The translations under genes and the position numbers were made by a program. Under the pieces are notes generated by a model that had not been told where the DNA came from, searched no databases, and saw only the letters and a program-made list of their open reading frames with translations. From Pseudobutyrivibrio sp. UBA3626 (lineage in GTDB: Bacteria > Bacillota > Clostridia > Lachnospirales > Lachnospiraceae), in contig DFLF01000001.1 of assembly GCA_002373675.1 (NCBI GenBank), forward strand, positions 1 through 64,000: DNA of 64,000 nt, read 5' to 3'. Shown one piece after another: positions 47,823-57,261 of the stretch. Position 1 is the stretch's first letter. Every line of letters begins with the position of its first letter.

Positions 47823-49426
47823 TATTTACAGCCTCCCTTAACTGCCGCTTCAATAAAACCTTTGAATAAAGGATGTGGTCTATTAGGTCTTGATTTAAAC
47901 TCCGGATGGAACTGCACTCCAATATAAAATGGATGATTATGAACCTCTATTGTCTCTACAAGATTACCATCCGGGGATATTCCAGAAAGTACAAGCCCTG
48001 CATTCTCTAACACATCTCTGTACTCATTATTGAATTCATATCTGTGTCTATGTCTCTCAGACACTTCTTTACTATTATAGCACTCTTCCATCAAAGTATC
48101 AGATTTAATACAACATGGATAACTGCCAAGTCTAAGTGTGCCACCTTTCTTCACATCGTCACTTTGTCCTGGCATAAAATCAATAACCTTATTATCTGTT
48201 GGATTTTCAAACTCACCAGAACATGCGTCTTTTAATTGTGCCACATTTCTTGCATATTCTATTACCGCAATCTGCATACCAAGACATATTCCAAAGTAAG
48301 GAATATTATTCTCCCTTGCGTATCTTGCCGAAAGAATCATTCCTTCTACGCCTCTGTCACCAAATCCACCTGGAACAATTATTCCTGATACTTTACTCAA
48401 TCTCTGTTTATAGTTATCTTTATCTAACTCCTCAGAATCAATCCAGTCAATATTAATATGGGCATTACAGTCATAACCGGCATGAGAAAGAGCCTCTGCA
48501 ACTGATAGATAAGCATCGTGAAGCTGAACGTATTTGCCTACAAGACCTATTGTGACTTCACTTGTAAGTCCATTAATCTTATCAACAAGTTCATTCCATT
48601 CAACAAGATTTGACACAGTATTATTAATGCCAAGTTCTCTGCATACAACCTCTGAGAAGTTGCTATCTTCAAGCATCAGCGGAGCAGCGTAAAGACTATC
48701 AAGTGTCCTGTTCTCAATAACGCAATCTTCTTTAACGTTACAAAACATTGATATTTTCTTACATATACTGTCATCTAATGGCTCGTTACATCTTAGAACT
48801 ATTATGTCCGGCTTTATACCCATGCCTTGAAGCTCCTTGACAGAATGCTGGGTGGGTTTAGACTTATGTTCATTGGAACCGTGGAGAAAGGGAACTAAGG
48901 TTACGTGAATAAAGAGACTGTTCTCCTTGCCTTTTTCTAAGGAAATCTGACGAACTGCCTCTAAGAAAGGCTGGGATTCTATATCGCCAATCGTTCCGCC
49001 AATCTCCGTAATGACAACATCAGCATCAGTCTCTTCACCTGCTCTATATACAAATTCTTTTATCTCATTAGTAATATGAGGAATAACCTGCACTGTTGAG
49101 CCAAGATATTCCCCTCGTCTCTCTTTATTAAGGACATTCCAATATACCTTGCCTGATGTTAAGTTAGAATATTTTGTCAAATCCTCATCTATAAATCTCT
49201 CGTAATGTCCAAGGTCTAAATCAGTCTCAGCTCCATCTTCTGTTACATAAACCTCACCATGTTGATAAGGGCTCATGGTTCCCGGGTCAACATTAATATA
49301 AGGGTCCAGTTTCTGCGCAGCGACTTTAAGACCTCTTGCCTTAAGCAGTCGTCCGAGTGACGCCGCCGTAATTCCTTTACCAAGACCTGATACAACTCCT
49401 CCTGTTACGAAAATGTACTTAGTCAT
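47822..49426 (-). CDS. pyrG: CTP synthase
   Basis: The 534-residue enzyme aminates UTP to CTP with glutamine and ATP. The synthetase domain begins FVTGGVVSGLGKGITAASLGR, and the C-terminal amidotransferase has FGICLGMQIAV (Cys) and QFHPEFKSRPNRPHPLF (His/Glu). GGAGGAGATAAT precedes the ATG. It leads into carA with a one-base overlap. A 69-bp inverted repeat stands 30 bp upstream of its ATG. No UTP-rich initial-transcribed stretch typical of CTP-sensed pyrG leaders was recognised. Confidence 0.97.
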   Translation of the reverse strand: MTKYIFVTGGVVSGLGKGITAASLGRLLKARGLKVAAQKLDPYINVDPGTMSPYQHGEVYVTEDGAETDLDLGHYERFIDEDLTKYSNLTSGKVYWNVLNKERRGEYLGSTVQVIPHITNEIKEFVYRAGEETDADVVITEIGGTIGDIESQPFLEAVRQISLEKGKENSLFIHVTLVPFLHGSNEHKSKPTQHSVKELQGMGIKPDIIVLRCNEPLDDSICKKISMFCNVKEDCVIENRTLDSLYAAPLMLEDSNFSEVVCRELGINNTVSNLVEWNELVDKINGLTSEVTIGLVGKYVQLHDAYLSVAEALSHAGYDCNAHINIDWIDSEELDKDNYKQRLSKVSGIIVPGGFGDRGVEGMILSARYARENNIPYFGICLGMQIAVIEYARNVAQLKDACSGEFENPTDNKVIDFMPGQSDDVKKGGTLRLGSYPCCIKSDTLMEECYNSKEVSERHRHRYEFNNEYRDVLENAGLVLSGISPDGNLVETIEVHNHPFYIGVQFHPEFKSRPNRPHPLFKGFIEAAVKGGCK

Positions 49427-49455
49427 ATTATCTCCTCCTCATTCTATTCCTGCTC

Positions 49456-49524
49456 CTAGCATATAAATATATTTTCTTCAACTGAACTTCGTTCAATGTT
49501 TCAGAAAACATGTTTATATGCTAG
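49456..49524. repeat. 69-bp inverted repeat between dapL and pyrG
   Basis: The arms CTAGCATATAAA and TTTATATGCTAG are perfect 12-bp complements. Inside them TATTTTCT pairs imperfectly with AGAAAACA, and the tip TGAAC TTC GTTCA forms a small hairpin. As RNA, G-U pairs extend the stem to nearly the full length. It lacks a T run, so it is not a normal terminator. It could be a processing site, a leader structure for pyrG, or a small mobile repeat. Confidence 0.7.
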
Positions 49525-49536
49525 ATGATATTTAGT

Positions 49537-50751
49537 CTATAACTTCTTAATTCTATCGATAGCCTTAATAGTATTTTCTCTACTGCCAAATGCTGTAAGT
49601 CTGTAGTAGTTCTCTCCTTCCGGACCAAATCCAACTCCCGGTGTACCTACTACATTTGCTTTCTCCAATAGATAGTCGAAGAATTCCCAGCTTGTCATAT
49701 TATTCGGAGTCTTTAGCCATATATATGGTGCATTAACTCCGCCATATGATTCAAAGCCGGCTTCTTTTAAACCGGTAAGAATTATTTTTGCATTTTCCAT
49801 ATAATAGGAAATATTCTCTTTTATCTCTCTTTGTCCTTCAGGAGAGTATACCGCCTCCCCTGCCTTCTGGACAATATATGGTGCACCATTGTATTTCGTT
49901 CCATGTCTTCTTGCCCACAGTCCATGAAGTTCTACGCCTTCTACCACAAGGCTTTTGGGAACAACTGTATAACCTAATCTAAGACCTGTAAATCCTGCCG
50001 TCTTAGAGAATGAGCGAAATTCTATAGCACATTTTCTTGCACCGTCACATTCATAAATGCTATGAGGAACATTTTCTTCTGAAATAAATGCTTCATAAGC
50101 GCTATCATATAGGATTACACTATTATTCTTAATTGCATAGTCTACCCACTTCTGTAAAGCTTCCTTTGTAATTACCGCGCCTGTGGGATTATTAGGAAAG
50201 CACAGATAAATCAAATCAGGAGCTTTATCCGGCATCTCAGGTACGAATCCATTATCTGCATTGCAGGGCATGTAAATAACCTTATCGAATCTCATTGTAT
50301 CGCTGTTATAAAGTCCTGTTCTTCCAGCCATAACATTAGAGTCAACATATACAGGATATACAGGGTCACATACGCCGATTGTGTTGTCGATGCCGAATAT
50401 CTCTTGTATGTTGGAGCAATCGCATTTTGCCCCATCTGATACAAATATCTCATCAGCACTGATGTCACATCCCCTGTCCTTATAATCGGACACAGCTATC
50501 TTCTCTCTAAGAAATGAATATCCTAAATCGGGGGCATATCCCTTAAATGTCTCTTCATGTGCCATCTCATCTACTGCACTGTGAAGCGCACTAATAACGC
50601 TGGGTGCAAGAGGCTTGGTTACATCCCCGATGCCAAGTCTTATTATGTTAGCATCTGGATTTGCTTTCTCAAATTCATTAACCTTCTTAGCGATTGTTGA
50701 GAAAAGATAGCTACCTGGTAGCTTAGTAAAATTCTTATTAATTGTTGCCAT
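49537..50751 (-). CDS. dapL: LL-diaminopimelate aminotransferase
   Basis: This 404-residue PLP aminotransferase converts tetrahydrodipicolinate to LL-diaminopimelate with glutamate, a one-step route to the wall precursor and lysine. The N-terminus NFTKLPGSYLF, the IRLGIGDVTKPLAP block, FCFPNNPTGA and the lysine in RSFSKTAGFTGLRLG are typical of DapL. The start at 50751 is set by AAAGGAG six bases before it; an in-frame ATG at 50877 would add 42 residues translated from a highly structured leader and is rejected. It is glutamate-dependent and lies directly after gltBD. Confidence 0.95.
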   Translation of the reverse strand: MATINKNFTKLPGSYLFSTIAKKVNEFEKANPDANIIRLGIGDVTKPLAPSVISALHSAVDEMAHEETFKGYAPDLGYSFLREKIAVSDYKDRGCDISADEIFVSDGAKCDCSNIQEIFGIDNTIGVCDPVYPVYVDSNVMAGRTGLYNSDTMRFDKVIYMPCNADNGFVPEMPDKAPDLIYLCFPNNPTGAVITKEALQKWVDYAIKNNSVILYDSAYEAFISEENVPHSIYECDGARKCAIEFRSFSKTAGFTGLRLGYTVVPKSLVVEGVELHGLWARRHGTKYNGAPYIVQKAGEAVYSPEGQREIKENISYYMENAKIILTGLKEAGFESYGGVNAPYIWLKTPNNMTSWEFFDYLLEKANVVGTPGVGFGPEGENYYRLTAFGSRENTIKAIDRIKKL

Positions 50752-50780
50752 GATTTTCTCCTTTATATAATCCTTATTAT

Positions 50781-50846
50781 GCGTCTCATCACCAAGTACC
50801 TGCGAGCGACTATATGTCTTTTCGCAGGTCTTGGCTGATTCGACGC
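50781..50846 (-). promoter_or_regulatory. Long structured hairpin in the dapL leader
   Basis: On the minus strand GCGTC pairs with GACGC; then a symmetric GA/GA mismatch; AUCA with UGAU; CCAAG with CUUGG; CCUGCGA with UCGCAGG; and an inner GAC/GUC. The stem has 5+4+5+7 pairs and lies 30 bp from the dapL ATG. No match to a riboswitch I know. The tandem G-A pairs suggest a specific protein- or ligand-binding RNA rather than a terminator, since no T run follows. Confidence 0.65.
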
Positions 50847-50923
50847 TTGCTGTAATACTATAATTAGTGCATATCATGTGCTTCTAAGTATAAGGATTAT
50901 GGCTGAAGCCTTGTGTCAAGTTG

Positions 50924-51065
50924 TAGAAAATACATCAATTAAGTCAACAAGGGAATTTCGTGACAGGGATGTCACGAAAAGGAGGTCACCGACTGGATGG
51001 AGGATTGACCTCCGGTTCCCGCCAAGGCTTATTATAAACTAGACCTTAATTGATAGTGTTTTCTA
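50924..51065. repeat. 142-bp inverted-repeat element with nested hairpins between gltD and dapL
   Basis: The arms at 50924-50943 and 51045-51065 are near-perfect inverted repeats (about 20 bp, TAGAAAA and ATCAATTAAG blocks). Inside them GGGAA/TTCCC (50951-50955, 51016-51020) closes two further perfect hairpins: TTTCGTGACA/TGTCACGAAA (50956-50979) and GGAGGTCA/TGACCTCC (50981-51013). The result is a three-way-junction fold, notably G+C-rich in an A+T-rich setting. Either a MITE-type element or a structured RNA would look like this. Confidence 0.7.
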
Positions 51066-51125
51066 AACGAAGACACATAGCGAGACAATAAGAATTATAC
51101 TATGAAGCACTCGCTATATTATATA

Positions 51126-52610
51126 TTATAAATTAGTATATCCCATCAATTCCAAGTCTACTTCTCTAGCAGCCTTACGTCCGTCAGCAATAGCTCTTAC
51201 TACTAATGACTGTCCGCTTCTAACATCTCCGGCTGCATAGATGTTAGGCTGAGATGAGGAATGCTTCTCTCCTTCTGTCTTAACGTTGGTTCTACCGTCA
51301 AGTTCTACTTTGAAGTCGTCGGTAACATACTTTTCGCTTCCAAGGAAGCCTGCTGCAATAAGAACGAGCTGACAGGGTACGGTTTCTTCTGTTCCCTCAA
51401 TCGGTACCATCATGAATCTACCTGTCTTCTCATCCTTCTTGGATTCGAGTTTAACTAATACTACTTCCTTAAGATTACCTTTCTTGTCCTTAATAAATTC
51501 CTTAACGGTTGTCTGATATATTCTTGGGTCATGTCCGAATTTATATATAGACTCTTCTTGTCCGTAATCTACCTTAAGGATTCTTGGCCACTCCGGCCAT
51601 GGATTGGAGTCAAGCCTCTCTACGGGTGGCTTAGGCATCATTTCAAGCTGTGTTACACTTTTAGCACCTAGTCTAATACATGTACCACAACAATCATTTC
51701 CAGTATCTCCCCCGCCAATAATAATTACATCCTTGTCCTTGGCAAGATTAGTTGGAACCTTCTCAAAATCGCTATCTAATAATGTCTTAGTAACTTCTGT
51801 TAAGAAATCAACTGCAAATCTTATTCCCTTTGCCTCACGTCCAGGTGCCTTAATATCTCTTGGATTAGATGCACCACATGCAAGTACTATGCTATCGTAT
51901 TCCTTCTTCAATTCAGAAGCGGTAATATCTTTGCCTACATCAACATTTACTTTGAAAGTAACACCAGCTTCTTCCATTAGCTTAACTCGTCTGTCAATTA
52001 GCGATTTGTCCAGCTTCATATTAGGAATACCATAACGAAGAAGTCCACCTACTCTGTCCCTTCTTTCGTACACTGTAACATCATGTCCCCTTCTATTAAG
52101 AAGCTGTGCTGTAGCAAGACCAGATGGGCCACTTCCAATTACTGCTACCTTCTTACCTGTTCTAACAGATGGTGTAATCTCTTCAACAAGATTATTTGCA
52201 TAAGCATATTCTATAACAGCTTTTTCGTTTTCTTTGGTAGATACACTTCCATCTTGATATCCACATGTACAGGCAGCTTCACATAAAGCAGGACATACTC
52301 TACTTGTAAATTCAGGAAAACTATGAGTAACAGAAAGTCTCTTATATGCCTCTTCCATTCTACCTCTATATACAAGGTCATTTACTTCAGGCACAAGATT
52401 ATTAAGAGGACATCCTGATACCATTCCTGATATTAATTCACCTGCCTGGCAAAAAGGTATTCCACAATTCATACATCTTGATGCCTGTTCACGTTGTTTT
52501 GTAAGAGGTAAAGCTTCATGAAATTCTTTAAAATCTTTGATTCTGTCCTCTTCTGCCCTTACAGGCCCATCAATTCTGTCATATTCTAAGAATCCAGTTG
52601 TCTTACCCAT
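51126..52610 (-). CDS. gltD: Glutamate synthase small subunit
   Basis: The 494-residue subunit takes electrons from NAD(P)H and passes them to GltB. The N-terminal iron-sulfur cysteines are in RCMNCGIPFC and GCPLNN. The FAD site is AVIGSGPSGLATAQLL and the NAD(P) site IIGGGDTGNDC. The C-terminal FAD block IYAAGDVRSGQSLVVRA is intact. The ATG overlaps the gltB stop by one base (TAATG), so the subunits are made together. Downstream lies the structured repeat element before dapL. Confidence 0.97.
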   Translation of the reverse strand: MGKTTGFLEYDRIDGPVRAEEDRIKDFKEFHEALPLTKQREQASRCMNCGIPFCQAGELISGMVSGCPLNNLVPEVNDLVYRGRMEEAYKRLSVTHSFPEFTSRVCPALCEAACTCGYQDGSVSTKENEKAVIEYAYANNLVEEITPSVRTGKKVAVIGSGPSGLATAQLLNRRGHDVTVYERRDRVGGLLRYGIPNMKLDKSLIDRRVKLMEEAGVTFKVNVDVGKDITASELKKEYDSIVLACGASNPRDIKAPGREAKGIRFAVDFLTEVTKTLLDSDFEKVPTNLAKDKDVIIIGGGDTGNDCCGTCIRLGAKSVTQLEMMPKPPVERLDSNPWPEWPRILKVDYGQEESIYKFGHDPRIYQTTVKEFIKDKKGNLKEVVLVKLESKKDEKTGRFMMVPIEGTEETVPCQLVLIAAGFLGSEKYVTDDFKVELDGRTNVKTEGEKHSSSQPNIYAAGDVRSGQSLVVRAIADGRKAAREVDLELMGYTNL

Positions 52611-55600
52611 TACTTATTACCTCCCACAACTACTTTGAATGCTTCAATCTTAGCAGTTTCATCGTCTGCACCGTGCTCTTTTTGATGAGCTATTTCTTTC
52701 ATAATCACCTTATAATCAGCTGGAATAATCTTTTTAAAATGTTTTACACTATTCTCAAAATCTTCTAGTATCTCTTTTCCTTTAATTGAATCTGTCAGTG
52801 CTACATGTTCTTCTATAATCGACTTAAGTTCTTCCTTGTCCACCTTAGATTCCACATTTTCCATAGATACAAGTTGCTTATTAAGATTCTTATAAAGCTT
52901 ACTTTGTTCATCTAAAACATAGGCAACACCGCCTGACATTCCTGCTGCAAAGTTCTTGCCTGTTGGTCCAAGTATTACGGCAACACCACCTGTCATATAT
53001 TCACATCCATGTTCGCCTACACCTTCCACACATGCAATAGCACCAGAATTTCTTATACAGAAACGTTCACCTGCCATACCTGCAACAAAAGCTTTACCAC
53101 TTGTTGCTCCGTACAATGCAACATTTCCAATAATGATATTCTCATGAGGATTGTATTTCGCTTCCTTCGGAGCCTTAACAATTAACTTACCACCGGATAA
53201 TCCTTTACCGAAATAATCATTACTGTCACCAACAAGATTAAGGGTGAGGCCCTTAGGAATAAATGCTCCAAAACTCTGACCACCTGCGCCAGTACAATTA
53301 ATAGTTATTGTATCCTCTTTAAGTCCATCCTCATTATTTCTTGTAATCTCTGCACCAAGAAGTGTTCCAAATGTTCTATCAACACTTTGAAGTTTTACAC
53401 TTGCTTTTGCCTTCTTACCAAGTTTAATAGCTTTCCTAATATCTTCTGATGCAAGTAATACGCTTTCGTCTTTTGTTTTCTCTAACTCAAAATCGTATAG
53501 ATTCTTAGGACTGTGAGAAAGTGTCTTATCAAAATCCTTCATAAGTATTCTTGACAAATCAAGCTTAACATCTGTTGTATCAATTGATTCTTTAACACGA
53601 AGAAGGTCTGTTCTTCCAACTAATTCGTCGATTGATTTAACCCCTAACTCACTCATGATTTCTCGGAGTTGCTGAGCAATAAATCTCATGAAGTTCTCAA
53701 CGTATTCTGGTTTTCCTTTAAATCTTTTTCTTAGTTCAGGATTCTGAGTAGCTACACCCATAGGACATGTATCTGATTGACAAGCTCTCATCATTACGCA
53801 ACCAAGTGTAATAAGAGGCGCTGTAGCAAATCCAAATTCTTCTGCTCCAAGAATTGCTGCAATAGCAACGTCCTTTCCACTCATTAATTTTCCATCTGTC
53901 TCAATTACCACCTTATTTCTAAGGCCGTTAGCTATAAGAGTCTGGTGCGTCTCAGAAAGTCCAAGTTCCCAAGGAAGACCTGCATTATGAATTGATGAAA
54001 GAGGGGCTGCACCTGTTCCTCCATCATATCCAGAGATTAGGATTACACCTGCGCCAGCCTTTGCTACACCAGCAGCAACAGTACCTACACCTGATTCCGA
54101 TACAAGTTTAACGGATATTCGCGCATTTTTATTAGCACATTTCAAATCATAGATTAGCTGCGCCAAATCCTCTATTGAATAAATATCATGATGAGGTGGA
54201 GGCGAAATCAGACTTACACCAGGAGTTGAATGTCTGGTTTTCGCAATCCAAGGGTAGACCTTTTTACCAGGCAAATGACCACCTTCTCCGGGCTTAGCAC
54301 CCTGAGCCATTTTGATCTGGATTTCTCTTGCACTAGTTAAGTATCTACTTGTCACTCCAAATCTTCCACTGGCCACCTGCTTTATGGCAGAACATCTGTC
54401 ATTATCACTACCACGTGAAAGTATACGTTCATCGCTCTCTCCACCCTCACCACTATTTGACTTGCCATGCAAGTGATTCATTGCTATGGCAAGAGTCTGA
54501 TGAGCTTCCTCTGAAATTGAACCATAAGACATAGCTCCTGTCTTAAATCTTGTAACTATATCATCAACACTTTCAACTTCATCAATTGATATTCCGTGTT
54601 CTGGGTAGTCGAAGTCTAGGAAACTTCTTATATATCCTGTAGTTTCCTGATTAACCATATCAGTATACTGCTTGAACTTCTCATAATCCCCTTCTCTTGT
54701 AGCCAACTGCAACATATGAATTGTCTTAGGATTATATCTATGATGCTCTCCCTGACTTCTGCTCTTATGACGACCAAGGGCTGTAAGTTCAAGATTCGTA
54801 GGAAGACCAAGTGGGTCAAATGCTCTACTATGTTGTCTGTCTACTGACTCACCTATATCTTCTAATGAGATTCCTCCGATTCTACTAACAGTTTCTGGGA
54901 AATATGTATCTATAACTTCACTTGATATACCTATACACTCAAATATCTTGCTTCCCTGATATGACTGAATTGTGGAAATACCCATCTTAGATGCAATCTT
55001 AACAATTCCAAAAAGGATGGCATTGTCATAATCCTTTACTGCTGCATAATAATCTTTATCAAGTAAATCTTCTTCTACTAATTCTTCTATAGTCGCATGA
55101 GCAAGGTATGGGTTAATCGCACTTGCTCCATATCCAAGAAGCGTTGCAAAATGATGCACTTCACAAGGTTCACCCGATTCTAGGATAAGTGACATAGCAG
55201 TACATTTACGAGTCTGAACAAGATGATTATGTACTGCTGCAACTGCAAGGAGAGAAGGAAGAGCAACATGATTCTCATCAACGCCTCTGTCGGAAAGAAT
55301 CAGGATATTAGCCCCCTCTCTATATGCTTTGTCAACCTCTACAAATAGATGATCAAGTACACGCTTCATCGGAGTTGATTTATAGTAAAGAGTGGACACC
55401 TTAGCCACCTTGAAGCCTTCCTTGTTCATATTCTCAATCTTGAGCAAATCAAGGTCTGCAAGTATTGGATTATCAATCTTAATCACCTGACAGTTATCCT
55501 CCTTTTCCTGAAGGAGGTTGCCGTTCTTACCGATATAGACTGTTCTGGAGGTTACAATCTCTTCTCTTAAAGAATCGATTGGGGGATTTGTTACCTGTGC

Positions 55601-57160
55601 AAACAATTGCTTAAAATAGTAAAAAAGCGGTTGATATTCCGATGATAGACAGGCAATAGGGGTATCAACACCCATTGAGCCTATTGTCTCATTATTATTA
55701 AGAGCCATTCCTTTGATTCCGTCATTGTAATTCTCCCATGTATACCCAAAGGCTTTCTGTAGCTTCTTAAGCTCATCTCCTTTTATTGCAGGAACTTTTC
55801 TGTTGGGAATCTTAATGTCACTAAGAGGTATTAACCTGCTGTCAAGCCATTCTCCGTAAGGCTTCTTAAGGGCATACCTCTCCTTAATCTCATCATCTAA
55901 CAATATCTTCTTAGCCTTAGTATCAACTAATAATATCTTACCCGGATGAAGTCTCTCCTTCTTAAGGATATGGCTTTCATCAAGAGGCAACACACCTACT
56001 TCTGATGACAGAATAAGTCTATTATCATCCATAATGTAATATCTGGATGGGCGAAGACCATTTCTATCTAGTATTGCACCCATTACATCGCCATCAGAAA
56101 AGAGAATAGATGCAGGTCCATCCCAAGGCTCTAGCATAGTTGCGTAGTACTGATAGAAGTCTCTCTCTTCCTGTGTTAATGTCTCGTTATGCGCCCATGG
56201 TTCTGGAAGCATTATAGTCATTGCCAGTGGAAGGTCCATTCCTGACATAACAAGAAATTCTAATACGTTATCAAGCATTGCAGAATCAGAGCCACTCTGT
56301 GATATAACTGGAAGAACCTTAGTCATATCCTCTGAAGAAAATGCATTAGTATACATTGTCTCTTCTCTTGCAAGCATCTTATCAGCATTACCTTTAATCG
56401 TGTTAATCTCACCGTTATGTACAATAAATCTGTTAGGATGCGCTCTGTTCCAGCTTGGCATGGTATTGGTTGAGAAGCGGGAATGTACCATAGCTATTGC
56501 AGATTCATAGTCTTTGTCCTGTAAATCCACGAAGAATGTACGAAGCTGTCCTACAAGAAACATCCCCTTATACACTATCGTTCTACATGAAAGTGAAGGT
56601 ACGTATGTATTAGCGCAGCTCTGCTCGAACTCACGTCTTACAACATATAGTTTTCTATCAAAATCCAAGTCTGTCTTAGCATCATCTGGTCTTTCGATAA
56701 AGGCCTGATAAATATTTGGCATACACTCCTTTGCCTTAGTTCCTAATACACTTGGCTTAGATGCCACCTTTCTCCATGCAAGTAATTCGAGACCTGCCTT
56801 TCTTACAATAATCTCGAACATAGTTCTTGCCTGTCTCATATCAAGATCATCTTGAGGAAAGAAGAACATACCAACACCATATTGTCTTTTTTGTGGTAGT
56901 TCTAAACCCTGTTTCTTCATCACTTTAACAAAGAATTTATGAGGAATTTGGGTGAGAATTCCAACACCATCACCAGTTTTTCCTTCTGCATCTTTACCGG
57001 CTCTGTGCTCGAGATTCTCAACAATTGAAAGCGCATCTGCAACAAGACTGTGACTGGCTTTTCCTTCTATATCAATAACAGCACCAATACCACAATTGTC
57101 ATGTTCAAATTCTGGATTATATAATCCCTTCTCATTAATCTCCTTAAATGCGTTCGACAT
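52610..57160 (-). CDS. gltB: Glutamate synthase large subunit
   Basis: The 1516-residue enzyme makes two glutamates from glutamine and 2-oxoglutarate. The N-terminal propeptide ends at DN, exposing the catalytic Cys in CGIGAVIDI. The central linker is followed by the FMN barrel (GEGGESDERILSRGSDNDR, KPGEGGHLPG) and the 3Fe-4S cluster cysteines in CVMMRACQSDTC. The C-terminal GXGXG beta-helix ends the protein. The length is normal. AAGGAGGAAACGTT precedes the ATG. A consensus promoter at 57262-57290 and an attenuator at 57193-57229 lie in the leader, so transcription should be nitrogen-regulated by antitermination. Confidence 0.97.
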   Translation of the reverse strand: MSNAFKEINEKGLYNPEFEHDNCGIGAVIDIEGKASHSLVADALSIVENLEHRAGKDAEGKTGDGVGILTQIPHKFFVKVMKKQGLELPQKRQYGVGMFFFPQDDLDMRQARTMFEIIVRKAGLELLAWRKVASKPSVLGTKAKECMPNIYQAFIERPDDAKTDLDFDRKLYVVRREFEQSCANTYVPSLSCRTIVYKGMFLVGQLRTFFVDLQDKDYESAIAMVHSRFSTNTMPSWNRAHPNRFIVHNGEINTIKGNADKMLAREETMYTNAFSSEDMTKVLPVISQSGSDSAMLDNVLEFLVMSGMDLPLAMTIMLPEPWAHNETLTQEERDFYQYYATMLEPWDGPASILFSDGDVMGAILDRNGLRPSRYYIMDDNRLILSSEVGVLPLDESHILKKERLHPGKILLVDTKAKKILLDDEIKERYALKKPYGEWLDSRLIPLSDIKIPNRKVPAIKGDELKKLQKAFGYTWENYNDGIKGMALNNNETIGSMGVDTPIACLSSEYQPLFYYFKQLFAQVTNPPIDSLREEIVTSRTVYIGKNGNLLQEKEDNCQVIKIDNPILADLDLLKIENMNKEGFKVAKVSTLYYKSTPMKRVLDHLFVEVDKAYREGANILILSDRGVDENHVALPSLLAVAAVHNHLVQTRKCTAMSLILESGEPCEVHHFATLLGYGASAINPYLAHATIEELVEEDLLDKDYYAAVKDYDNAILFGIVKIASKMGISTIQSYQGSKIFECIGISSEVIDTYFPETVSRIGGISLEDIGESVDRQHSRAFDPLGLPTNLELTALGRHKSRSQGEHHRYNPKTIHMLQLATREGDYEKFKQYTDMVNQETTGYIRSFLDFDYPEHGISIDEVESVDDIVTRFKTGAMSYGSISEEAHQTLAIAMNHLHGKSNSGEGGESDERILSRGSDNDRCSAIKQVASGRFGVTSRYLTSAREIQIKMAQGAKPGEGGHLPGKKVYPWIAKTRHSTPGVSLISPPPHHDIYSIEDLAQLIYDLKCANKNARISVKLVSESGVGTVAAGVAKAGAGVILISGYDGGTGAAPLSSIHNAGLPWELGLSETHQTLIANGLRNKVVIETDGKLMSGKDVAIAAILGAEEFGFATAPLITLGCVMMRACQSDTCPMGVATQNPELRKRFKGKPEYVENFMRFIAQQLREIMSELGVKSIDELVGRTDLLRVKESIDTTDVKLDLSRILMKDFDKTLSHSPKNLYDFELEKTKDESVLLASEDIRKAIKLGKKAKASVKLQSVDRTFGTLLGAEITRNNEDGLKEDTITINCTGAGGQSFGAFIPKGLTLNLVGDSNDYFGKGLSGGKLIVKAPKEAKYNPHENIIIGNVALYGATSGKAFVAGMAGERFCIRNSGAIACVEGVGEHGCEYMTGGVAVILGPTGKNFAAGMSGGVAYVLDEQSKLYKNLNKQLVSMENVESKVDKEELKSIIEEHVALTDSIKGKEILEDFENSVKHFKKIIPADYKVIMKEIAHQKEHGADDETAKIEAFKVVVGGNK

Positions 57161-57192
57161 AACGTTTCCTCCTTAAAAATAAGCAAAAAAAT

Positions 57193-57229
57193 AGGCACTC
57201 CGAGTATAAACTCGAAGCGCCTTTGCTTC
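57193..57229 (-). promoter_or_regulatory. gltB leader attenuator with overlapping ANTAR-type hexaloop hairpin
   Basis: The minus strand has a 13-pair terminator (57193-57222, loop TTAT) followed by ATTTTTTT. Its left arm overlaps another hairpin (57214-57229), stem GAAGC/GCTTC with the hexaloop AAAGGC. ANTAR target hairpins require A at loop position 1 and G at position 4, and both are met. The two folds exclude each other because they share GCTTC. The leader lies between the promoter and the gltB ribosome site. A second upstream hairpin of the usual pair was not clearly found; only a weak AGAA/UUUU stem is present. Confidence 0.75.
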
Positions 57230-57261
57230 ATAAAATCACTATTCTTCTTCATATCAAACGT

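Noticed and set aside
50752..50877. 42-residue N-terminal extension of DapL
   Set aside because: It would translate the structured leader hairpin and has no match to DapL N-termini. A strong ribosome site marks the start at 50751.
50752..51125. T-box, lysine or SAM riboswitch upstream of dapL
   Set aside because: No AGGGTGG-type T-box sequence, no lysine-element core and no SAM core were found. The structures differ from every class I can recall.
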